Part shown: positions 34,401 through 44,260 of the stretch, one piece after another | How the letters are laid out: each line of letters opens with the position of its first letter | How positions within the stretch are numbered: position 1 is the stretch's first letter | Source: Tractidigestivibacter montrealensis | GTDB lineage: Bacteria > Actinomycetota > Coriobacteriia > Coriobacteriales > Atopobiaceae | Assembly (NCBI RefSeq): GCF_024741235.1 | Contig: NZ_JANSKA010000001.1 | Coordinates: forward strand, 473,133 to 537,132 | Length of the DNA: 64,000 nt | Direction: 5' to 3' | Notes under the pieces: model-generated | Database searches by the model: none | Seen by the model: only the letters and a program-made list of their open reading frames with translations | Told to the model about the DNA's origin: nothing | Made by a program: the position numbers and the translations under genes

Positions 34401-34988
34401 CTACCTACGTCCGCGCAGCTTGTCCAGCTTGGCGCGCGTCTCTTCGTCGAGCCTGTCCTCCAGGCTCAGATGCGTGTGCGACCCTCGCTCACGCGCCTCT
34501 TCAACGCCTTGGTTCACGATGCTCATGTTCTGGGCGAGAAGCGCACTCGAGACTGTGGTCACCGGAATCCCGCCCACGGTGTAGCGGATGGTGTTGTCCG
34601 AGGTCACGAGCAGCACGTCCCTCTCTGCATGGCGCGCCTCGGTGACCAGGCGCTCTATGACCGTGTCGGCAGACTCTCCCGTGCGCGAGAAGACCACGCG
34701 CACGCCCGCCGTGCTCCAGTTGGGGCGCTCGCTCGAGAGGTTGCCCGCCGCATCGAAGACCACCACGGGTTCGTAACTGCCCTGGGCATAGGCAGCCACG
34801 TCGGCGACGAGCGCCTCGCGGGCGCGGTCAAATGGGTCGTGTCCATAAGGGTCGCGCGAGAGGTGCGCCACGTCTGCCAGTGCGCCAGCACCTGCGTGCT
34901 CGTCGATGAGCGAGGCATAGCGCGGGGTCCCGTGGACCACGTTGTAGCCGTCGACCACGAGAAGCGCAAGACGCGGGCGCCTAGGCAT
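34401..34988 (-). CDS. yacP: NYN-domain ribonuclease of the YacP/Rae1 family
   Basis: A 195-residue protein with the NYN (PIN-like) nuclease fold: LLVVDGYNVVHG near the N-terminus, VVVFDAAGN, RTGESADTVIERLVTEA and VLLVTSDN supply the acidic residues expected at the metal site. In Bacillus subtilis the homologue Rae1 cuts mRNA inside the ribosomal A site. It overlaps the 3' end of rlmB by 8 bases, and the rlmB-yacP order is the same as in Firmicutes. Cytoplasmic; activity here is inferred. Confidence 0.87.
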   Translation of the reverse strand: MPRRPRLALLVVDGYNVVHGTPRYASLIDEHAGAGALADVAHLSRDPYGHDPFDRAREALVADVAAYAQGSYEPVVVFDAAGNLSSERPNWSTAGVRVVFSRTGESADTVIERLVTEARHAERDVLLVTSDNTIRYTVGGIPVTTVSSALLAQNMSIVNQGVEEARERGSHTHLSLEDRLDEETRAKLDKLRGRR

Positions 34989-35958
34989 CCGAGCGCGCCC
35001 CCTCGCTCACGCGGCGAAGCCACTCGTAGCACATGACCGTGGTTGCCTGGGCAACATTGAGCGACTCAACACGCCCGCGCTGCGGAAGCCTGGCACCAAA
35101 GTCGCAGTGGTCAAGCACCAGGCGGGAGATACCCTCCCCCTCCGAGCCCATGACGAGGGCAAGCCTGCCGTAGACAGGCGCGTGCCACACGTCCTGCTCC
35201 GCGTGCTCGGTTGCGGCGCACGCCCAGAAGCCAGCCTCTTTGAGCTGGTCGATCGCACGGGCAAGGTTGGGGACCTGCGCTATGGGGAGGTGCAGCACCG
35301 CGCCTGCTGAGGTCTTGTAGGCGCCCGGGCCAACCGTGGCGGCGCGCGCATTGGCAACGACCACACCCGCTGCGCCCACGACCTCGGCAGAGCGCACGAT
35401 GGCACCAAAGTTGCCCTCGTCCGTCACGTGGTCAAGCACAACCACCAGGGCGTCTCCCTCGCCCGCTGCGGCAATGACGTCCTCGATGGTCGCGTACGAG
35501 AAGGGCTTGGTCCGCACGACGATGCCCTGGTGGGCACCGTGGCTCGAGAGGCGATCTAGGCGGGAGCGCGGGACTACCTCGCACTCCACGCCGGCATCGG
35601 CAAGCCTGCGCACCAGCGTGTCAAGCGTCTTGTCAGTCCCTTCGGACGAGCCAGCGCCATCCTGCACGTAGGCGGTGCGAATGGGAATGCCAGCGTCAAG
35701 CGCCTCTGCAACGGCGCGGCGCCCCTCGATGAGGTCGGAGCCAAGCGTCGCAGGACGCTGCTGGTCCTGGCGGTTACCCGCACGCTGCGGGCGTGTAGCG
35801 GAACGCTGGGGGCCGCGCTGGCCGCGGCTCCCCTGACCCTGACGGCCACCGCTTCCACCCGCGCGCTGATCGCGTCCGCGGTACCGGCCGCCACGGCCAG
35901 CTTGAGAAGAGCCCTGCCCCTTGCGGGAGGGGCCGCGGCGTGCGTCGCCTCGTGCCAT
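34981..35958 (-). CDS. rlmB: 23S rRNA 2'-O-methyltransferase, SpoU/TrmH family
   Basis: About 325 residues. The first 75 are an arginine/glycine/glutamine-rich, probably disordered tail. Then comes the substrate-binding domain (LIEGRRAVAEALDAG) and the SPOUT knot with LDHVTDEGNFGAIVRSAEVV, LVMGSEGEGISRLV and RVESLNVAQATTVMCYEWLR. RlmB methylates G2251 of 23S rRNA in Escherichia coli, and the match suggests the same here. The start is uncertain: ATG at 35958 is chosen because AGGTGATGAG lies just before it; GTG 35967 or ATG 35964 are alternatives. It follows cysS by a few bases. Confidence 0.9.
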   Translation of the reverse strand: MARGDARRGPSRKGQGSSQAGRGGRYRGRDQRAGGSGGRQGQGSRGQRGPQRSATRPQRAGNRQDQQRPATLGSDLIEGRRAVAEALDAGIPIRTAYVQDGAGSSEGTDKTLDTLVRRLADAGVECEVVPRSRLDRLSSHGAHQGIVVRTKPFSYATIEDVIAAAGEGDALVVVLDHVTDEGNFGAIVRSAEVVGAAGVVVANARAATVGPGAYKTSAGAVLHLPIAQVPNLARAIDQLKEAGFWACAATEHAEQDVWHAPVYGRLALVMGSEGEGISRLVLDHCDFGARLPQRGRVESLNVAQATTVMCYEWLRRVSEGARSDA

Positions 35959-35967
35959 TCTCATCAC

Positions 35968-37428
<1,461 letters not shown>

Positions 37429-37504
37429 GGTTTGCTCCTTGGGATGTGTGCGCAAGTACTGGCATTGTAGCAGCACGCCAAGGAACGGCTGGAGAGGGAG
37501 ACTC

Positions 37505-38455
37505 CTAGGAAGCCAGGCCGAGCACCCCCGCGCAGTACGTAGCCATGACGCCCTGGCCCGCGGCCGTCGACGCGTCGACGGTGCCCGTGCAGCGCCCCAC
37601 CAGCGCCTCGGTACCATCGAGCACCGTAAAGCTGGCGGTTGCGGTTCCGCTGTAGTCCCCTGCGCCGGTAACGACGGCAAGCGCGTCCCCCACGGAATCG
37701 TTGGCCACGTAGCTCACCGTGAAGTCCGCGCCCTCGACGAGAGTCGTGCCATCAAGGGTCACCGCCACCCGGGGCGTCGCGGCCCGTCCTGCATACACCG
37801 CGTCCCCGACCGTTACCGTTGCGTTCTGGAGCGAGGTGGGGCCGGGCGCTGACACCGGACTCGTCACGTACCAGTAGGCGTTTGCGTTGGAGACGCGCAC
37901 GCTCACGCACTCTTCGAGCGATGAGGTGGCGCCTGTAAGCGAGTCGTGAGCAATGAGGGTGCCGGCCTCCTCGTCGTAACCCAAAAGCGTGACGGCGTGC
38001 GGGTTTCCGGCGCTCGTGTACAGCACGATGCCTGCGGGGTTCTCGCCAAGCAGGGCGAGAAGCTCTTTGGCCCTCTCCTCCACTGTCGACCCCGTGATGT
38101 AGCCGTGCGCCACGGTGTACGTGGCGCTTTGCGTACTCACCGAGAAGCCGAAGGGCAGGCCGCCGGAAGACGGGATGGACGAAGTGGTAATCGAGCTCCA
38201 GTCCTGGTCGCCGTTGAGAAGTGCCGCCCTGCGAAGCATGTTGGTGGCGGCGTAGATGGTGCATCGCCCGGTGCTGCCAGGCTCGTTCACAAAGACGTCG
38301 TCTGCCAGGGTCTCTTCCAGCGTGGCGGCATGCGCCCTGGACGTGCCCAGCGAGAGGGCAAGTGCGAGTCCCGCGACGAGGGCAATGCATGCGAAGAGCA
38401 CGCGAGTACCGCGAGATGCGTAAGCAGCAGGAAGCTTGCCTGCAGTGATGGACAT
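37505..38455 (-). CDS. Secreted C39-like cysteine peptidase with Ig-like repeat
   Basis: A 316-residue exported protein. A signal peptide (hydrophobic 18-36, likely cut after AHA at 43) leads to a papain-like domain: Cys65 in STGRCTIYAATNM, His153 in SAGNPHAVTLLGYDEE and Asp171 in HDSL fit the catalytic triad of C39-type peptidases. Residues about 210-282 (VTVGDAVYAGRAATPRVAVT, LVEGADFTVSYVANDSVGDA) form one surface-associated Ig-like repeat common in Coriobacteriia. No membrane anchor follows. It might cleave peptides or be an inactive binding protein; target unknown. AAGGA precedes the ATG at seven bases. Confidence 0.75.
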   Translation of the reverse strand: MSITAGKLPAAYASRGTRVLFACIALVAGLALALSLGTSRAHAATLEETLADDVFVNEPGSTGRCTIYAATNMLRRAALLNGDQDWSSITTSSIPSSGGLPFGFSVSTQSATYTVAHGYITGSTVEERAKELLALLGENPAGIVLYTSAGNPHAVTLLGYDEEAGTLIAHDSLTGATSSLEECVSVRVSNANAYWYVTSPVSAPGPTSLQNATVTVGDAVYAGRAATPRVAVTLDGTTLVEGADFTVSYVANDSVGDALAVVTGAGDYSGTATASFTVLDGTEALVGRCTGTVDASTAAGQGVMATYCAGVLGLAS

Positions 38456-38798
38456 ATGCGATTCCTTCCCGGCCGCGCGGGTTGGGGCAATGTCGTTCTT
38501 TCGAGGTGCGGTAGTGCCTAAAACGTGATGTGGCGCGTGGTGCGATGGTGCAGTGATTCAAGTGCGTGGTACATCGTGCGCGGCCTGTCCAGATACGCGC
38601 GGGTTGCGAGACGGACGCCCCACCGCGCGTACGCGAGACAGAGTAACCCCACATGGGCTTGGCACACGAAGTTTGCGCAGACTCTTCGGTAGACCTGCAC
38701 CTCGCGCCCACCAAATGAGTACAGACCAGAATGGTGTCTATGGGAGTTGACGCAACGTGACGGGCGTCATGGTATGGCGCGTGCAGCGAGCGGCATCG

Positions 38799-38872
38799 TT
38801 GTTACCGGCCCGCCACGCAACCCAGAGGGCCATCTGGGCAAACGTGCCACACGGCCAACGCGCCGGTAACAA
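38799..38872. repeat. Isolated 11-bp inverted repeat with nested dyad
   Basis: TTGTTACCGGC (38799-38809) and GCCGGTAACAA (38862-38872) are perfect inverted copies 52 bases apart, with CCAGA/TCTGG nested between. It lies 60-130 bases after the ispF stop, in the 476-base gene-free stretch 38456-38931, in which I otherwise see only the start region of the peptidase gene. Could be a structured 3' UTR or small RNA. Confidence 0.5.
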
Positions 38873-38931
38873 GGGCGGAATCGAGAGGCTCAGCCATACG
38901 AGGGGCATCGCCATACCCTCTCCGAGAAGGG

Positions 38932-39417
38932 CTATTGGCCGCTATCTTTGTCGAGAAGCACCACAGACCAGGCGGCTATGCCCTCCTCGCGTCCCACGAA
39001 GCCAAGGTGCTCCGTTGTGGTTGCCTTGACACCCACCTGTGACACGTCGACACCCATGGCCTGCGCCATTGTCTGGCGCATCTGCTCGCGGTAGGGCGCG
39101 AGCTTTGGCGCCTGGGCAGCAACGGTGCAGTCCGCATCGATAAGCGAGAAGCCCTGCTCGCGGGCAAGTCCCATCACGCGCGAGAGCAGGACCATGGAGT
39201 CCGCCCCCTCGTAGGCTGGGTCGGTATCGGGGAAAAGCTGGCCGATGTCACCGGCCCGCATGGCACCCAGGATGGCGTCCATGAGGGCATGTGCCAGAAC
39301 GTCCGCATCGGAGTGCCCCGCCAGGCCTCGCTCGCTGGGCACGGTGACACCGCCAAGCACAAGGGGGCGTCCCTCTGTGAAGGCGTGAACGTCGAAGCCA
39401 TGTCCAATGCGAGTCAT
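38932..39417 (-). CDS. ispF: 2-C-methyl-D-erythritol 2,4-cyclodiphosphate synthase
   Basis: A 161-residue enzyme of the MEP isoprenoid pathway, making MEcPP with release of CMP. Starts MTRIGHGFDVHAFTEGRPLV; metal ligands Asp9, His11 and His43 (DADVLAHAL) are in place, along with FPDTDPAYEGADS and KATTTEHLGFVGREEGIAAW. The ATG at 39417 follows GGAGG. ispD lies 154 bases upstream; TATAAA (39492-39497) in that gap is a possible -10, so ispF may also have its own transcript. Confidence 0.96.
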   Translation of the reverse strand: MTRIGHGFDVHAFTEGRPLVLGGVTVPSERGLAGHSDADVLAHALMDAILGAMRAGDIGQLFPDTDPAYEGADSMVLLSRVMGLAREQGFSLIDADCTVAAQAPKLAPYREQMRQTMAQAMGVDVSQVGVKATTTEHLGFVGREEGIAAWSVVLLDKDSGQ

Positions 39418-39571
39418 GTCCGCCCACCTCCGGGGCATGCGCCTGGCTACCTGTCTGTGCAGTGGTCCTTTGCAGAGTGAATCATAAGCATTTTATACGC
39501 GAGAGCCGCAGAAACGGGCCCCTGGGCATCACCACAACGCCGAAGGGCGCCACGCGACAAGAAGGTCAGCG

Positions 39572-40336
39572 TTACATCAGCAGTCGCTGCTCGAGCGCCG
39601 TGCAGGCAATTGCCAGGTCCTCTGGCACCGTGACCTTGATGTTGTCGCGCGGGGAGTCATAGCAGCGCACCTTGCCGCCGTGGCGCTCCACGAGGGAGGC
39701 GTCGTCGGTTCCCTGGTAGCCCTCCCAGGCGGCGGACTTGTACGCCGAGGTGAGCGCGCGGGTACGGAACACCTGCGGCGTCTGGGCCGCCCAGTAGAAC
39801 GAGCGGTCTGGCGTGGCAATGATCACGCCGTCCTCGACCAGCTTGAGCGTATCCACCGAGCGCGTGGCGCAGATGACGCCCGCAAGCTTGGGGTCTTCTC
39901 GCACGCAAGCAATGACGCCCTCGATGACCTCGGTCTCGATGAGGGGGCGCGCTGCGTCGTGAACGGCTACGAAGTCGTAACCGCGCGGCATGGCGGCAAG
40001 TCCGTGCGCAACGGACTGTTGGCGCGTGTCTCCCGAGGGGGCAAGCGTGACGGGCGTGAGCAGAGTTACACGCGAGAGAACCTCGTCGTTCACCGTGTCA
40101 ACGCGATCCGGTGCGCACACCACCACGATGTGACCAATCGAGGGCGCATGGTCAAAGGCGAGCAGCGGCCAGCACATGAGCGGCAGTCCGCAGAGGTCCA
40201 CGAACTGCTTGCCACGCGGGTCGCCAAAGCGCTCGCCCGTGCCACCGGCAACGATAATCGCCACGGTATCGGGCTTGTTGCCCTCCTTGCCCACGCGTGC
40301 GGCGTCGGCGCAGGCACATGTCTCGGAGGCGCTCAT
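39572..40336 (-). CDS. ispD: 2-C-methyl-D-erythritol 4-phosphate cytidylyltransferase
   Basis: A 254-residue enzyme that couples CTP to MEP. The nucleotide loop is AGGTGERFG (30-38), followed by GKQFVDLCGLP, VHDAARPLI and RAAQTPQVFR-like WAAQTPQVFRTRALTSAY, and YQGTDDASLVE. The N-terminus has a 20-residue cysteine/alanine-rich extension not usual in IspD. The ATG at 40336 overlaps the disA stop (ATGA), so translation is probably coupled to disA. Confidence 0.95.
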   Translation of the reverse strand: MSASETCACADAARVGKEGNKPDTVAIIVAGGTGERFGDPRGKQFVDLCGLPLMCWPLLAFDHAPSIGHIVVVCAPDRVDTVNDEVLSRVTLLTPVTLAPSGDTRQQSVAHGLAAMPRGYDFVAVHDAARPLIETEVIEGVIACVREDPKLAGVICATRSVDTLKLVEDGVIIATPDRSFYWAAQTPQVFRTRALTSAYKSAAWEGYQGTDDASLVERHGGKVRCYDSPRDNIKVTVPEDLAIACTALEQRLLM

Positions 40337-41409
40337 TCGCTCTGCCCCCACATGCGGTGCAGGCTGTTGGCCAGAGCATCCGGGTTCTTGACGCCAATCT
40401 CGCCCAGCTTGGAGGAGTCATCCTCGGCGGCCTCCAGAATCTCCTGGAGCGAGCCGTACTCGTCCACAATCTTGTCGGCCATGCCTTCGCGCACCACGGA
40501 GACGCGCGAGAGGGTACGCAAGCCGAGCGGCGTCATGATGGTGTCCTCGCCGTAGTCATCGTAGCCCAGGATGCGCGCAACCACCTTGGGCGAGCGCAGC
40601 TGCGGGTTAGCCATCTCGTGGAACTGCTTGCGGATGGCACGCGCGTGCTCCTCGGAGGAGTCCTTGGCGTAGTCGCGGATCATGAGGTTGTAGGCTTCGT
40701 CCATGTCGCCCAGGAACTCCTCGCGCTGCATCTCGGTGATGCGACCGGAGGTGCCGAGCTGGACAATGCAGCGGTCGAGCTCGTCACCTGCGGACATGAG
40801 CACTTCAAACAGGTAGAAGATGTTCGTGATGTCACCAAGCGTGACGAAGTTGTCGAGCTCGAGGCTCGTGAGGTGCTGCAGGCTGCGATCGAGCTGCGAG
40901 CGGGTGTTCTGCATGGCCGCGGCGAGCTGATTCACCGTAGACATAATCTCGGCGACGGGACGCAGTTGGAAGCCATGGCCGTCCACATAGACGTTGACCA
41001 CGGAACGACGCTCGGAGACCGAAATGACCATGGCCTTTGTGAGCAGGCTCATGCGCGCCGCCGTGCGGTGGCGCGTGCCTGTCTCGGTGGTGGGCAGCGA
41101 CGGATCGGGGTTGAGGTGGTAGTTGGCGCGCAGGATCTTGGTGAGATCCTTGTCGACGATGACCGCGCCGTCCATCTTGCAGAGCTCGAAGAGACGATTT
41201 GCGGTGAACGAGACGTCCATGGCAAAACCATCATCCCCGGCAGCAAGCACGTTCTGGGTGTCGCCGACGCAGATAAGGGCACCCAGGTGACCGGCAATTA
41301 TCATGTCGAGGGCCACGCGAAGCGCAGTTCCCGGCGCCGTCATCTTGATTGCACCATCGATGCGCTGCTGGGTTGTGAGGGTCCCTTTGTCTAGCTCGGC
41401 AGGATCCAT
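40333..41409 (-). CDS. disA: Diadenylate cyclase DisA
   Basis: A 358-residue protein making c-di-AMP from two ATP. The DAC domain has DGA (80-82) and GTRHRTA (111-117), the two signature motifs; then come a helical spine and a C-terminal helix-hairpin-helix DNA-binding domain (GSLQEILEAAEDDSSKLGEI). DisA scans DNA for branched structures in Bacillus and links damage to c-di-AMP. AAGGAGG precedes the ATG. radA, which lies between clpC and disA in Bacillus, is absent here. Coupled to ispD by ATGA. Confidence 0.96.
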   Translation of the reverse strand: MDPAELDKGTLTTQQRIDGAIKMTAPGTALRVALDMIIAGHLGALICVGDTQNVLAAGDDGFAMDVSFTANRLFELCKMDGAVIVDKDLTKILRANYHLNPDPSLPTTETGTRHRTAARMSLLTKAMVISVSERRSVVNVYVDGHGFQLRPVAEIMSTVNQLAAAMQNTRSQLDRSLQHLTSLELDNFVTLGDITNIFYLFEVLMSAGDELDRCIVQLGTSGRITEMQREEFLGDMDEAYNLMIRDYAKDSSEEHARAIRKQFHEMANPQLRSPKVVARILGYDDYGEDTIMTPLGLRTLSRVSVVREGMADKIVDEYGSLQEILEAAEDDSSKLGEIGVKNPDALANSLHRMWGQSE

Positions 41410-41427
41410 GGCGCCTCCTTGTACAAG

Positions 41428-41450
41428 CCGGCCCGCACGAGGCGGGCCGG
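41428..41450 (-). other. Hairpin between clpC and disA
   Basis: CCGGCCCGC and GCGGGCCGG pair around a five-base loop, 65 bases past the clpC stop and directly upstream of the disA ribosome binding site. No U-tract follows, so it may process or attenuate a clpC-disA mRNA rather than end it. Confidence 0.5.
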
Positions 41451-41514
41451 TAGATTCTCAAGCCTAGAAGCAGTATATGACGAGCGGGGGCGCTTGATTG
41501 ACTGCGCCTTGGGC

Positions 41515-44112
41515 CTACGCGCCAGATGCGGCAAGCCCACCCTCCTGCGGCGACAGCTGAGCGCCAGTGTCGGTCGACCAGCGGTCGCGCGCGGAGGGAA
41601 GCTCCATGTGCTCGTGCTTGCGCGGAGCGGGAATCTCACCCGTTCCCTTCGAGAAGACCAGTTCGTCGCCGTTGGCGTCAACCTCGATGATGTCGCCGCG
41701 CTGCCACTTGCCCTCCAGCAGCTCCTCGGAGAGCGGGTCCTCGATGAGCGTCTGGATGGCGCGGCGCAGCGGGCGCGCGCCGTAGATCGGGTCGGTCCCC
41801 CGCTTGGCCACGAGGTCACGGGCGGCGTCGGTGAGGTTGATCGACATGCCGTTGGCGATGAGGCGATCGCGAAGGTCGGAGACCATGAGCTCGACGATGC
41901 CGCGCAGCTGCTCGCCCGAGAGCGACTTGAAGACCACGATCTCGTCCACGCGGTTCAAGAACTCGGGACGGAAGAGCTTCTTGAGCTCGGAGGTCACGCG
42001 GCTCGTGATCTCCTTGTCCGAGAGGCCCGAGGCGCCGGATGCCGAGAAGCCCATCGTGGTGGTCTGCGCGATGTCGCGCGCGCCGATGTTGGAGGTCATG
42101 ATGATGACCGTGTTGGAGAAGTCGACGTGACGACCCTGTCCGTCCGTGAGCCTGCCCTCGTCAAGAATCTGGAGCAGTACGTTGAAGACGTCCGGGTGGG
42201 CCTTCTCGATCTCGTCGAAGAGGACCACCGAGTACGGGCGCCTGCGCACGGCCTTGGTGAGCTCGCCGCCCTCGTCGTAGCCCACGTATCCCGGAGGGGC
42301 GCCAACGAGCTTGGATACGGTGTGCTTCTCCATGAACTCGGACATGTCGAAGGTGATGAGAGCCTCTTCAGAGCCAAAGAGGAACTCGGCCAGCGCCTTG
42401 GCGAGCTCGGTCTTGCCCACGCCCGAGGGGCCGAGGAAGATGAACGAGCCACCGGGGCGGCGCGGGTCCTTGAGCGGCGAGCGGCTGCGCCTGATGGCGC
42501 GGGCGACCTTGGTCACAGCCTCATCCTGGCCAATGACGCGCTGGTGGAGAACTTCCTCGCAGCGCAGCAGCTTGGAGGCCTCTGCCTCGGTGAGGTTGGA
42601 GACGGGCACGCCGGTGATGCTCGAGACCACGTCGGCGATGTCGTTCTCGTCCACGGTCACCACGTTCTGGGCGAGCTTCTCGCGCCAAGCGCTCTCGAGC
42701 TCGTCGCGCTTGCTCACGAGCTCCTTCTCCTGGTCGCGCAGACGTGCGGCGTCCTCGAACTCCTGGGCTGCCGCGGCCTTGGACTTCTCGTCGCGAACGC
42801 GGGCAAGTTCGGCGTCCACCTTGGCAATCTCGGGGGGCAGCGTGGTCTTGTGGACACGTGTGCGCGCGCCCGCCTCGTCAATCACATCGATGGCCTTGTC
42901 AGGCAGGAAGCGGTCCTGGATGTAGCGGTCGGCCAGGGTAACGGCGGCCTTCAGGGCCTCCTCGGTGTAGTGGACGTGGTGGTGCTCCTCGTAGCGGCTC
43001 TGCAGGCCGTGCAGAATCTCGAGGGTGTCCTCGGGGCTGGGCTCGCCGATGTTGACCGGCTGGAACCTGCGCTCGAAGGCGGAGTCCTTCTCGATGTGCT
43101 TGCGGTACTCCTCGGCAGTGGTGGCGCCAATGACCTGGATCTCGCCGCGCGAGAGGGGCGGCTTCAGGATGGAGGCGGCGTCGATGGAGCCCTCGGCCGA
43201 GCCGGCGCCAATGATGGTGTGGATCTCATCGATGAAGAGGATGTCGTTGGGGTTGTCCTCGAGCTCGGCGACGACCTTCTTCATGCGCTCCTCGAACTCG
43301 CCACGGTACTTGGAGCCCGCCACGAGCGAAGCCACATCGAGCGTCCAGATCTGCTTGCCACGAAGGATGTCGGGCACGTTGCCGGCCGAGATGAGCTGTG
43401 CCAGCCCCTCTACGATGGCCGTCTTGCCAACGCCTGGGTCGCCCAGGATGAGCGGGTTGTTCTTCTGCCTGCGCGCAAGCACCTGCATGACGCGCTCGAT
43501 CTCGCGGTCGCGGTCGAGCACCGGGTCGAGCTTGCCGGACTCGGCGAGCTTGGTGAGGTTGCGACCGTACTTCTCGAGCATGGAGCCATCGTCGGCAGAC
43601 GGCTGGCCGCCCATGCCCATGAAGGCGCCGGGGTCCATGCGCACCTCGGCGGCGGACTGGCTCTCCTCCTCGGTGTTCTTTGAGACAAGCTCGTTCACCG
43701 CATTGCGAACCGCGTCCCCCGACACGCCCATGGCGCGCAGGGCATCCATGGCGCGGCCGTTGCCCTCGGACACGATGCCCAGAAGCAGGTGCTCGGTGGC
43801 AATATAGGTCTGGCCGTGCGTCATGGTCTCGCGATAGGCAGCCTCAAGCACGCGCTTGGTGCGCGGCGTGAAGGGAATGTGACCACCGGGAACGGGCTCG
43901 GTCTCGTCCTGGGAAAGCTGCTTTACCGTAGCGAGGGTCTCGTCGTACGTGACGTCAAGCTTGGTGAGCGCCTGGGCGGCAATGCCATCCCCCTCCTTGA
44001 TGAGGGCCAGGAGCAGGTGCTCCGTGCCCACATACATCTGGCCGAGGCTTCTTGCCTCGTCCTGTGCCAGGCTCATAACCTTCCTGGCCCTGTCAGTGAA
44101 TTTCTCGAACAT
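41515..44112 (-). CDS. clpC: ClpC-type AAA+ unfoldase
   Basis: An 865-residue Hsp100 ATPase that unfolds proteins for ClpP. The repeated N-domain occupies about 1-145; Walker A motifs are GDPGVGKT (224-231) and GPSGVGKT (561-568); the UVR-like middle segment EFEDAARLRDQEKELVSKRD begins at about 451, marking it as ClpC rather than ClpB. The ATG at 44112 follows GAGGAG; the open frame above it is not homologous. No ctsR-mcsAB genes precede it, so CtsR-type control is not indicated. lysS lies upstream, disA downstream. Confidence 0.95.
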   Translation of the reverse strand: MFEKFTDRARKVMSLAQDEARSLGQMYVGTEHLLLALIKEGDGIAAQALTKLDVTYDETLATVKQLSQDETEPVPGGHIPFTPRTKRVLEAAYRETMTHGQTYIATEHLLLGIVSEGNGRAMDALRAMGVSGDAVRNAVNELVSKNTEEESQSAAEVRMDPGAFMGMGGQPSADDGSMLEKYGRNLTKLAESGKLDPVLDRDREIERVMQVLARRQKNNPLILGDPGVGKTAIVEGLAQLISAGNVPDILRGKQIWTLDVASLVAGSKYRGEFEERMKKVVAELEDNPNDILFIDEIHTIIGAGSAEGSIDAASILKPPLSRGEIQVIGATTAEEYRKHIEKDSAFERRFQPVNIGEPSPEDTLEILHGLQSRYEEHHHVHYTEEALKAAVTLADRYIQDRFLPDKAIDVIDEAGARTRVHKTTLPPEIAKVDAELARVRDEKSKAAAAQEFEDAARLRDQEKELVSKRDELESAWREKLAQNVVTVDENDIADVVSSITGVPVSNLTEAEASKLLRCEEVLHQRVIGQDEAVTKVARAIRRSRSPLKDPRRPGGSFIFLGPSGVGKTELAKALAEFLFGSEEALITFDMSEFMEKHTVSKLVGAPPGYVGYDEGGELTKAVRRRPYSVVLFDEIEKAHPDVFNVLLQILDEGRLTDGQGRHVDFSNTVIIMTSNIGARDIAQTTTMGFSASGASGLSDKEITSRVTSELKKLFRPEFLNRVDEIVVFKSLSGEQLRGIVELMVSDLRDRLIANGMSINLTDAARDLVAKRGTDPIYGARPLRRAIQTLIEDPLSEELLEGKWQRGDIIEVDANGDELVFSKGTGEIPAPRKHEHMELPSARDRWSTDTGAQLSPQEGGLAASGA

Positions 44113-44260
44113 GCGCTGACGTCTCCTCAATGCCATGCGGGTCGACAAGAAACGCGCGGGCCCGAAGGTCCGCGCGCAGGGTTGCGTGCCCCGCGCTGTC
44201 TGCTTGGGTCTCTGTTTACCCACGCGCGGGAGCGGGCAAACATGCGGACAAAACGTACGC

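Noticed and set aside
41410..41514. A strong terminator isolating clpC from disA
   Set aside because: The 9-bp hairpin has no U-tract and the disA ribosome binding site follows at once; listed only as a hairpin.
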